From Sporomusa sp. (GTDB lineage Bacteria; Bacillota_C; Negativicutes; Sporomusales; Sporomusaceae), in assembly GCA_029256645.1 (NCBI GenBank), contig JAQSXM010000001.1, forward strand, positions 1-44,559: 44,559 nt of DNA. The letters run 5' to 3'. Shown here piece by piece: positions 32,272 through 39,553 of this stretch; positions within the stretch are counted from its first letter, which is position 1; each line of letters begins with the position of its first letter. A model generated the notes under the pieces. That model worked only from the letters and a program-made list of their open reading frames with translations. It made no database searches and had not been told where the DNA came from. A program made the translations under genes and the position numbers.

Positions 32272-33441
32272 TTATATAGCTTCACTAAAATCATTTACGG
32301 CCGACTGCACTGATGATATCTCCGGACGCTTGTCCGACTCTGGAACAAGCGTAGGCTTTCCTGTCGGCTTGATCACTAGACTACTAAGCAATTCATTAAA
32401 CTTTTTCTTGGTGATGGCTTTTTCCATATCAGAGATACCAAGAATCTCGCGGGGGTTATAGATCTTTGTTTCTTCGTAACCCGCACCGGTAAGGGTGTCA
32501 GCAACGGCCTTTTCATCTGTGTATTTCCGGTTACTGCGTCCCTCGACAAGCTTCCAGCCGGGCCACTTTTTACCGTGCTTCTCAGCTTGTTCCAGCGCAT
32601 AATCTTGTAGATCTTTTGCCCACTGCTTCAGCTGATCGGCTTTAACAAGTACTTCGCCCACCTCTTCATCAGTCAGCAGCGCTGGATCTAAAAATTCAAA
32701 TTTGGCTAACTCCAGGTTGTAATCTGCCCTGGCTCTGCATGTTGCTTTTGCCCGGCAGAACCGGCAATGATCACCGGCCGCAAATTCACCCTCGCCGGCT
32801 ATGGCTTTTTCAGCTGTAGGCTTTACAGTTTCTACAGCCCATTTCAGCAGCTCGTCCACCGTGATTTCATCCGTAGAGATACTATCCAGGCGCGGCTGGC
32901 AAATCGTCATCATTACCTTGTCAATGTCATACAGCATACTGAGATCACCGTAAGCGCCAACACCATATAACCGCATTTGCGTGTTACCCTCTGCTGACAC
33001 CGGTACGCCCTTGCCGTATTTCAGGTCAATGACTTCCACATAGCCATCTGCAACAATCACCACGTCACCGGTGCCGAATCCTTCTGGCACTACTTCACTG
33101 AAGTCTAAACGCTGTTCCAGCATGATCACAGCATCTTTAGTCCTGGCCAGCGCCGCATTGATTCGCTCTTTCACAAAATCAACGTAACTTTCAACATAGC
33201 TTTCCAGCTCTTCAGAGTAGTACTGATTAGTCTTTAACTTTGCATATGCGGCCTCGTGCTTGCTCTTACTGACCTTTTGAACATACGCACGAAGTTTATG
33301 CTCAGCCAGCTCATGGGCGAAGGAGCCTTCTTCTGCGAAGGCACTTGTTGAATCCGGGAACTGCTGTTCAAGCCTTGCGCTTGGCGGGCAACTTAGCCAA
33401 CGTTTCGACGCTGAAGCGCTAAGAATTGCATGGGCAGCCAT
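32272..33441 (-). CDS. DUF2800 PD-(D/E)XK nuclease
   Basis: A 389-residue RecB-like nuclease. The N-terminus has ILSASASKRWLSCPPSARLE and FAEEGSFAHELAEHKL; the nuclease core shows GFGTGDVVIVADGYVEVIDL with GTGD and the VIDLKYGKG lysine. A later CRFCRAKATCRARADY set, with an upstream Cys, may hold an iron-sulfur cluster as in AddB/Cas4-like enzymes. Probably acts in recombination or DNA end processing with DUF2815. Confidence 0.93.
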   Translation of the reverse strand: MAAHAILSASASKRWLSCPPSARLEQQFPDSTSAFAEEGSFAHELAEHKLRAYVQKVSKSKHEAAYAKLKTNQYYSEELESYVESYVDFVKERINAALARTKDAVIMLEQRLDFSEVVPEGFGTGDVVIVADGYVEVIDLKYGKGVPVSAEGNTQMRLYGVGAYGDLSMLYDIDKVMMTICQPRLDSISTDEITVDELLKWAVETVKPTAEKAIAGEGEFAAGDHCRFCRAKATCRARADYNLELAKFEFLDPALLTDEEVGEVLVKADQLKQWAKDLQDYALEQAEKHGKKWPGWKLVEGRSNRKYTDEKAVADTLTGAGYEETKIYNPREILGISDMEKAITKKKFNELLSSLVIKPTGKPTLVPESDKRPEISSVQSAVNDFSEAI

Positions 33442-33881
33442 TATAGCGCCTCTGCTGCTTCAAGTACTTCGGCATATTTATCTTCCGGAATATCCGTCAG
33501 CTTTTCAGCACCGAAAGAAGTAATCAGCTCTTTTACTTCGGTCTTTTTACCAGCGCGGGATATTGCAGTTAATTTTTCGCGTACAGCTTCAAGAGTGACA
33601 ACGGGTTTGCTTTCAACAGGCTTTGTTTCATCTGGTTTTTCTTCGGACTTAGCAGGCGCAGCTGCAGCAGCCGCTTCCTCTTTCGCAGCTACAACTTCAG
33701 TCGGCTCTGCTGCAGCTGTAGCCTTTTCCTTTCTTGTCCGGGTAGTAGTTGTTGGCTTAACTTCTTCAGCCGCCTTAGCGTCCTTAGCATCGGCTACAGG
33801 GCCATTCCATGAGGCAATGAAAGATTGTAAAAGACCTTCTATCACTGGGGCATTGATCGTCACGTTTACATTGATATCCAT
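33441..33881 (-). CDS. Hypothetical early protein with Ala/Glu-rich linker
   Basis: A 146-residue protein in three parts: a short N-terminal strand-rich segment (MDINVNVTINAPVIEGLLQS), a low-complexity A/E/K/T linker (about 35-95), and a C-terminal helical domain (TLEAVREKLTAISRAGKKTE, then LITSFGAEKLTDIPEDKYAE). The C-terminal domain recurs in phage early operons next to DUF2800, but its role is unknown. It ends at the DUF2800 start. Confidence 0.75.
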   Translation of the reverse strand: MDINVNVTINAPVIEGLLQSFIASWNGPVADAKDAKAAEEVKPTTTTRTRKEKATAAAEPTEVVAAKEEAAAAAAPAKSEEKPDETKPVESKPVVTLEAVREKLTAISRAGKKTEVKELITSFGAEKLTDIPEDKYAEVLEAAEAL

Positions 33882-33906
33882 AGTTCAAACTCCTCCAAAT
33901 ACGTAT

Positions 33907-34410
33907 TTAATCTAAAAACTCGTTAGGCTCTTCTTCAACTGACGCGGATGTTTGTTTCATAACCCGGTCAAACTGCTGCAGCTCAGCAGTAATCAAGCCG
34001 TGTCTTTCAATTAGAGAAGGGAATTCCTTTAGGTAATAATCCCGGGTGGACCATTTCACGTCACCGTTAGCGGTTTCTTCTTTCACGCAGCGGCTTAACT
34101 GCTTGTCGAGTATGTAGGCCTTAAGCTTATCGTCAGCACTGGCCCACAAGTCAGCATTAATTAGAATCCGGAAATGCTTGTCCATCTCAAAACGATTAGG
34201 ACCTGAGATTACTGATACATCAGCGTCAACAATCTCGCCTTTCTTCTTCCAAGTGCCGTTACGCATGATGTACGAGATTTTAGCTTCAGCAAGTCTGCCG
34301 TGATTTTCGTCAATCAATCGGGCAGCCAAGGTTAAAACTGCTTCAAGGGCATTTTCGAACTTAGGGCCAGCTGGAGGTTTTGGAATTTTAGGTCCGCGCT
34401 TTTTAGCCAA
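33907..34410 (-). CDS. Phage metallopeptidase-family protein with lost active site
   Basis: A 167-residue protein with the overall layout of the putative phage metallopeptidase family: AEAKISYIMRNGTWKKKGEI, FRILINADLWASADDKLKAY, and KEFPSLIERHGL. In that family I recall a HELCH-type zinc motif after the LKAYILD-like helix. Here the same place reads KQLSRC (residues 103-108), so the histidines and glutamate are gone. The fold is probably kept while catalysis is lost. Confidence is fair for the family and lower for the functional reading. Confidence 0.68.
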   Translation of the reverse strand: MAKKRGPKIPKPPAGPKFENALEAVLTLAARLIDENHGRLAEAKISYIMRNGTWKKKGEIVDADVSVISGPNRFEMDKHFRILINADLWASADDKLKAYILDKQLSRCVKEETANGDVKWSTRDYYLKEFPSLIERHGLITAELQQFDRVMKQTSASVEEEPNEFLD

Positions 34411-34500
34411 TTTTTATTTCACCCTTTCATGTATAAATTTTTGCTAATGTGCATATCATAAAATGGGAAGTTCTGTTCTTTTCACAACTCAATAAAAAAA

Positions 34501-34656
34501 TCACTTACTGCTGCCTCTTTGATCAATGGTTCCTTGGAGTATTTCAGCGACTTTTACATACGATTGCTCTTGCGTTTCTGCATGGCGGATCTGACAGTAT
34601 TGAATTGCTTCAGCCAGGAATTCAGTGGGTATTTCTTCGCCCAAATCACTGGCCAT
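34501..34656 (-). CDS. Small hypothetical early protein
   Basis: A 51-residue acidic helical protein: MASDLGEEIPTEFLAEAIQY, then CQIRHAETQEQSYVKVAEIL. The ATG at 34656 follows GGGTAGGTG. I do not recognise a family. It lies in line with the early operon between the cysteine-rich mini-protein and the metallopeptidase-like gene. Confidence 0.6.
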   Translation of the reverse strand: MASDLGEEIPTEFLAEAIQYCQIRHAETQEQSYVKVAEILQGTIDQRGSSK

Positions 34657-34704
34657 AATTGACACCTACCCTTTTGCGTTATAGAATGAAGTTGAGATTT
34701 TTTG

Positions 34705-34794
34705 TTAGTCGCTTTCCGTGTGGAAGCGGCTTTTTTCTTTTAGGCACTCATCTGGGATACAAAAGTCTCTATTAGGGCAAGTTTTGCAGCTCAC
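34705..34794 (-). CDS. Cysteine-rich mini-protein
   Basis: A 29-residue frame starting with GTG overlapping the TGA of the small membrane protein gene (GTGA). The product MSCKTCPNRDFCIPDEC has C-x2-C-x5-C-x4-C, a plausible zinc-binding knuckle. Coupled translation with the preceding gene is likely. Very short, hence moderate confidence. Confidence 0.45.
   Translation of the reverse strand: MSCKTCPNRDFCIPDECLKEKSRFHTESD
34707..34741 (+). terminator. Plus-strand terminator without an obvious gene
   Basis: A hairpin AGTCGCTTTCC / GGAAGCGGCT (one bulge) is followed by TTTTTTCTTTT on the plus strand. No plus-strand gene lies upstream within the early operon. It may stop antisense transcription, and it coincides with the 3' end of the mini-protein gene on the other strand. 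Confidence 0.6.
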
Positions 34795-34940
34795 AACGCT
34801 AGCATGAACGCGCCTACGACAATGAGACATATTACCGGCACTACGAAGTCAACCTTTGATTTTTCGGCTTGGAACTTCGTCCTAACTGATTGTACTTGCG
34901 GCGCTTCAGTAACGGGTATAACGATTACTCTCTCAATCAT
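34791..34940 (-). CDS. Small single-span membrane protein
   Basis: A 49-residue protein starting at the ATG at 34940 after a near-perfect AAAGGAGGTGA site. The first 30 residues are polar (MIERVIVIPVTEAPQVQSVR), followed by a membrane helix FVVPVICLIVVGAFMLAL to the end. Function unknown; strong initiation suggests it is well expressed early in the lytic transcript. Confidence 0.65.
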   Translation of the reverse strand: MIERVIVIPVTEAPQVQSVRTKFQAEKSKVDFVVPVICLIVVGAFMLAL

Positions 34941-34945
34941 GATTC

Positions 34946-35185
34946 TCACCTCCTTTTAGTAGATCTCTTTGTGAGCTCTGGAAACCCGATTCGGTTTTCA
35001 GCTTGTCGTGCCAGCCACTCCTCAAAAGGCTTCTGAGGAATTACTATCCTATTCCCATTCATAAAAGCGGGGAATGTTGGATCTGACCTACATAGCCTGC
35101 GAATGTTATCCTCACCTAGAGGTGTAAGCGCTGCGGCTTCTTCCGGAGTGAGAGCTAGTTTATTAACTGGTACAGCATCAGCCAT
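34946..35185 (-). CDS. Excisionase-like helix-turn-helix protein
   Basis: A 79-residue protein with a MerR/excisionase-type winged helix: LALTPEEAAALTPLGEDNIR, then PAFMNGNRIVIPQKPFEEWL. This pattern is shared by Xis proteins and by small HTH regulators, so it is a candidate excisionase working with the integrase at attP. It is the second gene of the lytic transcript, after the Cro-like gene. Confidence 0.75.
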   Translation of the reverse strand: MADAVPVNKLALTPEEAAALTPLGEDNIRRLCRSDPTFPAFMNGNRIVIPQKPFEEWLARQAENRIGFPELTKRSTKRR

Positions 35186-35224
35186 TCGGAACAGCGCTCC
35201 TTTTCGATTTTTTAGTAAGTGCAG

Positions 35225-35446
35225 CTATGTTTTGAGGGTCAAAAAGGAAAGATCTAGTTCTAAACATTTAGCGAGTTCCACCAGCGCATTGACGCTTGGC
35301 ATATATCTGCCTTTCTCGATGTCCGCAATGTAGCTTCGCGACAAACCCGAAACTTCTGAGACTTGCAATTGAGTAAGCCCCTTTTCTTTCCTCGCTCCTA
35401 AGACCTTTGCCCCGATTACTTTTTTGTCTTGCCCATCCGTCACCAT
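35225..35446 (-). CDS. Cro-like XRE-family repressor
   Basis: A 73-residue lambda-type helix-turn-helix protein (LGARKEKGLTQLQVSEVSGL, SRSYIADIEKGRYMPS). The ATG at 35446 has GGAGG upstream. Divergent to the CI-like repressor, with operator copies between and just before its start, it is the likely lytic switch repressor. Its HTH is closely similar in pattern to that of the CI-like protein (SRSYLADVENDRYNPS), suggesting that both bind the same operators. Confidence 0.88.
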   Translation of the reverse strand: MVTDGQDKKVIGAKVLGARKEKGLTQLQVSEVSGLSRSYIADIEKGRYMPSVNALVELAKCLELDLSFLTLKT

Positions 35447-35470
35447 TACCACCTCCACGATTTGATTGTA

Positions 35471-35488
35471 TTGTATTTCCGTCATTTT
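35471..35488 (+). promoter_or_regulatory. Operator copy 1 in the immunity region
   Basis: TTGTATTTCCGTCATTTT is identical to the copy at 35575-35592, and its first 14 bases match 35598-35611 with one difference. It lies 25 bases upstream of the cro-like start. Confidence 0.7.
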
Positions 35489-35574
35489 GTAAAAACGCAA
35501 AATTAAGCATTTTAGACCTTGTAAGAGCATTAACGAGAGATTACTTGCTAATACATCATTTTGCTTTAAATTAC

Positions 35575-35592
35575 TTGTATTTCCGTCATTTT
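35575..35592 (+). promoter_or_regulatory. Operator copy 2 in the immunity region
   Basis: An exact 18-base repeat of the site at 35471-35488, in the same orientation and 104 bases away, upstream of the repressor promoter. Confidence 0.7.
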
Positions 35593-35597
35593 ATGAG

Positions 35598-35626
35598 TTG
35601 TATTACCGTCAAACATATTCTATAAT
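35598..35626 (+). promoter_or_regulatory. Repressor promoter overlapping operator copy 3
   Basis: TTGTAT (35598-35603), a 17-base spacer and TATAAT (35621-35626) form a good sigma-70 promoter for the CI-like gene. The -35 lies inside TTGTATTACCGTCA (35598-35611), the third operator copy, so the repressor probably controls itself. Confidence 0.75.
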
Positions 35627-35670
35627 AATCTTTAGGTCGGTATATACGACATTTGACAGGGGGTTTTAAA

Positions 35671-36357
35671 ATGTCACTTGGTTCAAAAATCAAGAGCCTT
35701 AGAAGAAAGCGGAAAATCACCCAAAAAGATCTAGCGGCAAAGGCAAACATATCGAGGTCATATCTAGCCGATGTGGAGAACGACAGATACAACCCTAGTT
35801 TTAGTACTCTTGAAGATTTAGCAGATGCTCTAAATGTTTCTACTGACCGCCTCACAGGAGAAGCTTTAATTAACATTATTGAGGGCCGTCTTAGTGAACT
35901 TGGAATGACAATGGCTGAACTGTCGAAAAAAGTTCAAATTTCTCTTAACTATTTAGAGGGCCTCGATGATATACAACCCGGAGGTTATGATTATGAAATG
36001 ATGGCGCCGATTGCCGAAGCTCTTGATCTTCCACCGGGAGCATTAAGGTCTGCACTCGCGCGTCAAGAGCCCCCTAATTACGAAGGTCCGGTCAGCAGTG
36101 CGGCTGAAGATTTTGCCGAGCCTTTTACTGAAGACAAAGAAATAGTAGAGCTCGCGCGTAAAATAAAAAAACTCCCTTCTGAAAAGAAGGAAGCAATTAA
36201 GCGAATTGCTGAAACAGAGCAACCACTGCCGAACTGTCAAACTATCGCCGCTCATCGTACTGATGATCCCTCCAGTGAGCTGCCGGAAGAAGCAAGAAAA
36301 TCAATCGAAGACTTCAAAAAATTTATATTTGAAAAACACGGCGTTAAGTACGATTGA
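35671..36357 (+). CDS. CI-like phage repressor (XRE family, two HTH-like regions)
   Basis: A 228-residue repressor. The N-terminal HTH (about 1-65) is classic XRE (KRKITQKDLAAKANISRSYL). A second HTH-like segment follows at about 68-115 (LSELGMTMAELSKKVQISLN). The C-terminus has no LexA/S24 peptidase residues, so induction would not be by self-cleavage; the ImmA-like gene 12 bases downstream is the likely partner. The ATG at 35671 has AGGGGG upstream; an earlier in-frame TTG lacks one. Confidence 0.92.
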   Translation: MSLGSKIKSLRRKRKITQKDLAAKANISRSYLADVENDRYNPSFSTLEDLADALNVSTDRLTGEALINIIEGRLSELGMTMAELSKKVQISLNYLEGLDDIQPGGYDYEMMAPIAEALDLPPGALRSALARQEPPNYEGPVSSAAEDFAEPFTEDKEIVELARKIKKLPSEKKEAIKRIAETEQPLPNCQTIAAHRTDDPSSELPEEARKSIEDFKKFIFEKHGVKYD

Positions 36358-36369
36358 GGGAGTCAACTG

Positions 36370-36846
36370 ATGGAAAACATGTTGAACTTAGCTCACAGCG
36401 AGAAGATAATTGTTGAAAAATTTCATTTGGAACCGCCGCTAAAAGGAATTTACATATGTCAGACCGAGCGCCCGCCTATTATCGGCTTAAGCAGTTTGAT
36501 AAAACACCTCTCAGAAGAAAGGTCTATTATGGCAGAAGAATTAGGGCATCATTTCACATCTGTCGGTGACTGCTTACCAAAGCAGTTTTTCAATTACGCC
36601 CATCGCCTGACAATTGATAAATCAGAGTATAAAGCCCTCAGATGGGCAGCCAATTATTTAATCCCCGATGAAGATTTACTTGAAGTGCTACACGACGGTT
36701 TATATCGCCCTGGTGAAATAGCGGAGCACTTCTGCGTGAACCTACAAATAGCCACTCTGCGAATTGAGTTGTTTAAAAACAGCGCTTATAAAAATTTTTT
36801 ACCCCTTAGATCAAACATACGTTCCATCAAAGGAGGTGAACTATAA
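36370..36846 (+). CDS. ImmA/IrrE-type metallopeptidase
   Basis: A 158-residue protein with AEELGHHFTSVGD (EELGHH at 56-61). The HExxH of typical ImmA/IrrE is replaced by an EELGHH form, which I recall as common in phage-type members. It forms an operon with the repressor (GGGAG before the ATG). In ICEBs1-like systems ImmA cleaves the repressor to induce the element; the same role is inferred here. The C-terminal part, with LYRPGEIAEHFCVNLQIATL, is HTH-like. Confidence 0.85.
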   Translation: MENMLNLAHSEKIIVEKFHLEPPLKGIYICQTERPPIIGLSSLIKHLSEERSIMAEELGHHFTSVGDCLPKQFFNYAHRLTIDKSEYKALRWAANYLIPDEDLLEVLHDGLYRPGEIAEHFCVNLQIATLRIELFKNSAYKNFLPLRSNIRSIKGGEL

Positions 36847-36852
36847 AACTGA

Positions 36853-37145
36853 GCCATGTCCGTTTGTGTGTCCGACTGCTATTTTCTCTTGCGTGCGCTA
36901 TTATAGCGTATATGGTGTATATAGTAGGTCTTATTACTCTATATATCTATAATTTATTAATTAATAGAGATTAACAGACACAGTAGACACATAAACCAGC
37001 AAAGCCTTACAACTACTTCACTTGCGGGTGTGTCCGGTAGTGTGTCCAGCGCAATTTAGACCGGACACGTGGACACACCTCTGCTTCGACGCGCCCGTGT
37101 ACGACTTTAAGAACTGGACACAGAGGTAATCAAACCGTACACAGC
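36853..37145. repeat. GTGTCC/GGACAC repeat element, copy 2
   Basis: The gap between the ImmA-like and integrase genes, collinear with copy 1 at 21250-21555 in the same orientation. Shared blocks include the CGTGCGCTA segment, an AT-rich stretch (about 36905-36972), GGTGTGTCCGGTA, GCAATTTA and the GGACACACCT arm. Exact hexamers lie at 36868, 37030, 37042, 37063, 37071 and 37116; at several other places copy 1 hexamers are degenerate here (e.g. AGACAC, GTGTAC, GTACAC). Central hexamers are offset from copy 1 by exactly 15,600 bases, and the last three by 15,590. This copy looks more decayed or diverged. Confidence 0.8.
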
Positions 37146-37171
37146 AAAAATTTCAGAAAGGATTTGATTAA

Positions 37172-38359
37172 ATGGCAAGACAAAAGAAACGTGCAGATGG
37201 TAGGTATCAAGCTAAAGTACATACCGGCTATGATGAAAATGGAGAGGCGACTTACAAATTCGTCTATGCTAAATCGACAGCGGAGTTAGAAACTAAAAAA
37301 GATGAAGTAAGAAAATTAAAAGGCATCATCGATTATCAAGACCTGACCGTCTCCGAATGGCTTGATGAGTGGATTGAAATACTCGAATCTGAGGACGAGC
37401 TTAGAGAATCCTCAATACAAGAATATGAAACCCTCTCTAGGCTCCACATTAAGCCCATATTAGGCCAAATCAAACTTCATGACCTAACACCCCAGAACAT
37501 CAGAAAAATGCTTAAAACAAAAAAAGACGCTGGACTGAGCCAGCGCCGAGTGCAATATATTTATGTAACGTTAAATGCTGCAATAAAGCAAGCAATAATG
37601 GACGGAAAGTTAATAGCAAATCCTTGTACTGCTGTTAAGAAACCAACTCTAGAACAATCGGATCGCCCGGTTATATCAGATAAAGACTTTAAAAGATTAA
37701 CCGTTGAAACAAAAAAATCAGCAAGCCACGCCCTTTTTGAATTGGCTTGGGATACAGGAATGCGGCTCGGCGAGCTCCTTGGACTTCCCTGGCAAAACAT
37801 AAACTTTAAAACCCGGGTAATTACTGTTTCACAGCAAGTAAAAAGAACGAAGAAACTTGGTACACATATCACTAAACAACTAAAAAGTACAAAAGCTTAT
37901 CGTGATATCCCTGTTACTAAGGAGATTATAGCGATCCTAAAAGAGCACCGCCGGCAACAAGAGGCGCATAAGAAAAATTTCGGTATCCACTATCAATCAA
38001 AATACGATTTAGTATTTCCGAAACTAGACGGGAGCCCAAAAGAACCTTCCGATATTTCGAACTATTTTAAAGACGTGATTCGTCGGCTAGGCCTACCCGA
38101 AACGCTCCACTTCCACGATATAAGACACACCCACGCCACAACTCTTGCCGAGCTAGGTATACACCCTAAAGCTATGCAAGTTCGTCTTGGGCATGCCACC
38201 AGCGCTTTTACAATGGACAGATACACTCACAACACCGCAAAGATGCAACAAGGTATTGCGGCCAAACTCTCAAAGCGACGTACAGAAAAGAAAAGAGAAA
38301 TAAAAAAATTACCAAGTAGTCAAAAAGTAGTCAACACCCGACGGACAATAAAAAAATAA
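37172..38359 (+). CDS. int: Tyrosine recombinase integrase
   Basis: A 395-residue integrase. The N-terminal arm-binding domain (about 1-50) is followed by a SAM-like core-binding domain (about 57-145) and the catalytic domain with Arg198 (TGMRLGELLGLPW), Lys238 (LKSTKAYRDIPVT), His315-x-x-Arg318 (HDIRHTHATT), His341 (LGHATSAFTMDRYTH) and nucleophile Tyr351. AAAGGA lies before the ATG at 37172. Its 3' end contains one arm-type repeat, and attP follows directly. Confidence 0.97.
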   Translation: MARQKKRADGRYQAKVHTGYDENGEATYKFVYAKSTAELETKKDEVRKLKGIIDYQDLTVSEWLDEWIEILESEDELRESSIQEYETLSRLHIKPILGQIKLHDLTPQNIRKMLKTKKDAGLSQRRVQYIYVTLNAAIKQAIMDGKLIANPCTAVKKPTLEQSDRPVISDKDFKRLTVETKKSASHALFELAWDTGMRLGELLGLPWQNINFKTRVITVSQQVKRTKKLGTHITKQLKSTKAYRDIPVTKEIIAILKEHRRQQEAHKKNFGIHYQSKYDLVFPKLDGSPKEPSDISNYFKDVIRRLGLPETLHFHDIRHTHATTLAELGIHPKAMQVRLGHATSAFTMDRYTHNTAKMQQGIAAKLSKRRTEKKREIKKLPSSQKVVNTRRTIKK

Positions 38360-38386
38360 AGACCTCGCAAATTCTGCGAAGTCTTT
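38348..38386 (-). terminator. Terminator downstream of the tRNA-Leu fragment
   Basis: A hairpin AAAGAC-TCGCA / TGCGA-GTCTTT is followed on the minus strand by TTTTTTT. It lies just after the CCA end of the tRNA fragment and just after the integrase stop, so it can end the restored tRNA transcript and perhaps int transcription. Confidence 0.75.
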
Positions 38387-38393
38387 ATCTTAC

Positions 38394-38452
38394 TGGTGCC
38401 GAGGACCGGAATCGAACCGGTACGGATGTTTCCATCCGACGGATTTTAAGTC
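38394..38452 (-). tRNA. 3' part of tRNA-Leu(UAA), attP core
   Basis: The minus strand reads from an anticodon loop CTTAAAA (anticodon TAA) through a long class II variable arm (GGATG-GAAA-CATCC), a T arm (ACCGG-TTCGATT-CCGGT) and the acceptor 3' strand ending CCA. The 5' half of the tRNA is absent, so this is not a functional gene but the segment shared with the host attB. Confidence 0.9.
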
Positions 38453-38603
38453 TTAAATTTCAAAAAACCGTTAAGCCTTATAATTACTGACTACTACGGC
38501 ATTAAGACCTTGTGTCTTCTATCCTCGTAGGTGTTTTGACTCCGTGTTTCGCCTTATACCTCCTTATAGTTTCTTCATCATAAGTAGTCAAAAAGTAGTC
38601 ACA

Positions 38604-38649
38604 TCAAAAAAGGAAGCACCGCCCACCAATTAAGGTGAAGTGGTGCTTC
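38604..38649 (-). terminator. Terminator of the 271-residue accessory gene
   Basis: An 8-bp stem GAAGCACC / GGTGCTTC with an extended inner pairing is followed by CTTTTTT on the minus strand. The gene's stop codon lies in the loop. Confidence 0.8.
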
Positions 38650-39445
38650 TATTCGTACTAAAACTCTGTGCGTAACTTAGTTCTGTTCTTATTTGTCCAT
38701 TAACGACGTTAATGGAATCGCGTATCTCTTGTGCTAAGCTTTGCTCTTCCTTAACATGTTCAACAACCCTATCCTTATCTATATCCCTTATGTCTGTTTT
38801 ATATAAGCACAGTAAGTCAAATAATTTTGACTGCATTGTGTTCACGATCGCTTTCATATCCTCTGATAAATATATCTCTGAATCTACTACAGCATTATGT
38901 AATTTATTAATCGCAAGCGTTGCAGCATGTTGATCATATATTCGAGTTAATTCGTTCAATCTCTTGACAACATCATTAGGATAAAGATCCCATATGCGAA
39001 TAACTTGATCTTTATGATACTGTCCAAATTGATGTTCATCTAACCATTTTTCAGCTTCTTCTTTACTATATTTTGAAAAATCCGGCCTTTGTACAAGTCC
39101 TCTAAGACCTAAAACGTATGAAATAGCATTTAATAATAGCTTTCTAATTTCAATATACGCAAGGTACTTGTCTTTACCGTATAAGATGTAATCCTGCGAA
39201 AGACAATTCAATTTAAACTTAGCTTCTTCCGTTAGTATTTGTAGATTCTGCTCATGGTTCTTCATCTCAAACTGCAATTTGATTTTATAATCTTCCATAG
39301 CCTTCCCAAGTTTATATTCGACTATTTTGTTGATAGCATATCTTAGAATAGCTAATAGACCACCCGCATTAACAACGAAATTAAAAATCATTTTTACCCC
39401 AGGGAAATCACTTAATTGAGGAAGTAAAATACTCCAATCGGGCAT
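38630..39445 (-). CDS. Accessory protein with N-terminal membrane anchor and coiled coil
   Basis: A 271-residue protein I do not recognise. Near the N-terminus there is a short hydrophobic segment (KMIFNFVVNAGGLLAILRYA, about 18-37). A predicted coiled-coil region follows (YKIKLQFEMKNHEQNLQILT), then a helical cytoplasmic domain. It sits beside attP, on its own terminator, where phages often carry lysogenic conversion or anti-phage genes. AAAGGAG precedes the ATG. No clear promoter was found. Confidence 0.75.
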   Translation of the reverse strand: MPDWSILLPQLSDFPGVKMIFNFVVNAGGLLAILRYAINKIVEYKLGKAMEDYKIKLQFEMKNHEQNLQILTEEAKFKLNCLSQDYILYGKDKYLAYIEIRKLLLNAISYVLGLRGLVQRPDFSKYSKEEAEKWLDEHQFGQYHKDQVIRIWDLYPNDVVKRLNELTRIYDQHAATLAINKLHNAVVDSEIYLSEDMKAIVNTMQSKLFDLLCLYKTDIRDIDKDRVVEHVKEEQSLAQEIRDSINVVNGQIRTELSYAQSFSTNRSTTSP

Positions 39446-39510
39446 GCTTTTTCTCCTTTAAATCAAACTACTTTTGGGGGTTATTCGGCTATCAGTGCTG
39501 TTTTCCCTGC

Positions 39511-39549
39511 AAAATAAAAAACGCCCGGCAGCCGAAGCCACCGGGCGTT
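39511..39549 (-). terminator. Terminator of the 215-residue accessory gene
   Basis: A 9-bp stem AACGCCCGG / CCGGGCGTT, with an inner TTCG-capped hairpin on the minus strand, is followed by TTTTATTTT. Confidence 0.88.
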
Positions 39550-39553
39550 GATA

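Larger units (their letters stand above)
38314..38601. other. Phage attachment site attP with arm-type repeats
   Basis: The repeat AAGTAGTCAAAAAGTAGTCA occurs at 38314-38333 and 38582-38601, flanking the tRNA-like core. Each is a tandem pair of AGTAGTCA, and an inverted copy lies at 38488-38495. These have the form of integrase arm sites. Crossover within the tRNA-like core would rebuild the host tRNA-Leu gene. Confidence 0.85.

Noticed and set aside
33460..33900. Open plus-strand frame opposite the Ala/Glu-rich early protein
   Set aside because: It mirrors the low-complexity A/E/K-rich gene on the minus strand, has no ribosome binding site and runs against the operon.
36853..37145. CRISPR array
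   Set aside because: The short repeats are hexamers in both orientations with irregular spacing and palindromic arms, not uniform repeats with unique spacers.
38394..38452. Functional tRNA-Leu gene
   Set aside because: Only the 3' part from the anticodon loop onward is present; the acceptor 5' strand, D arm and 5' anticodon strand are missing.
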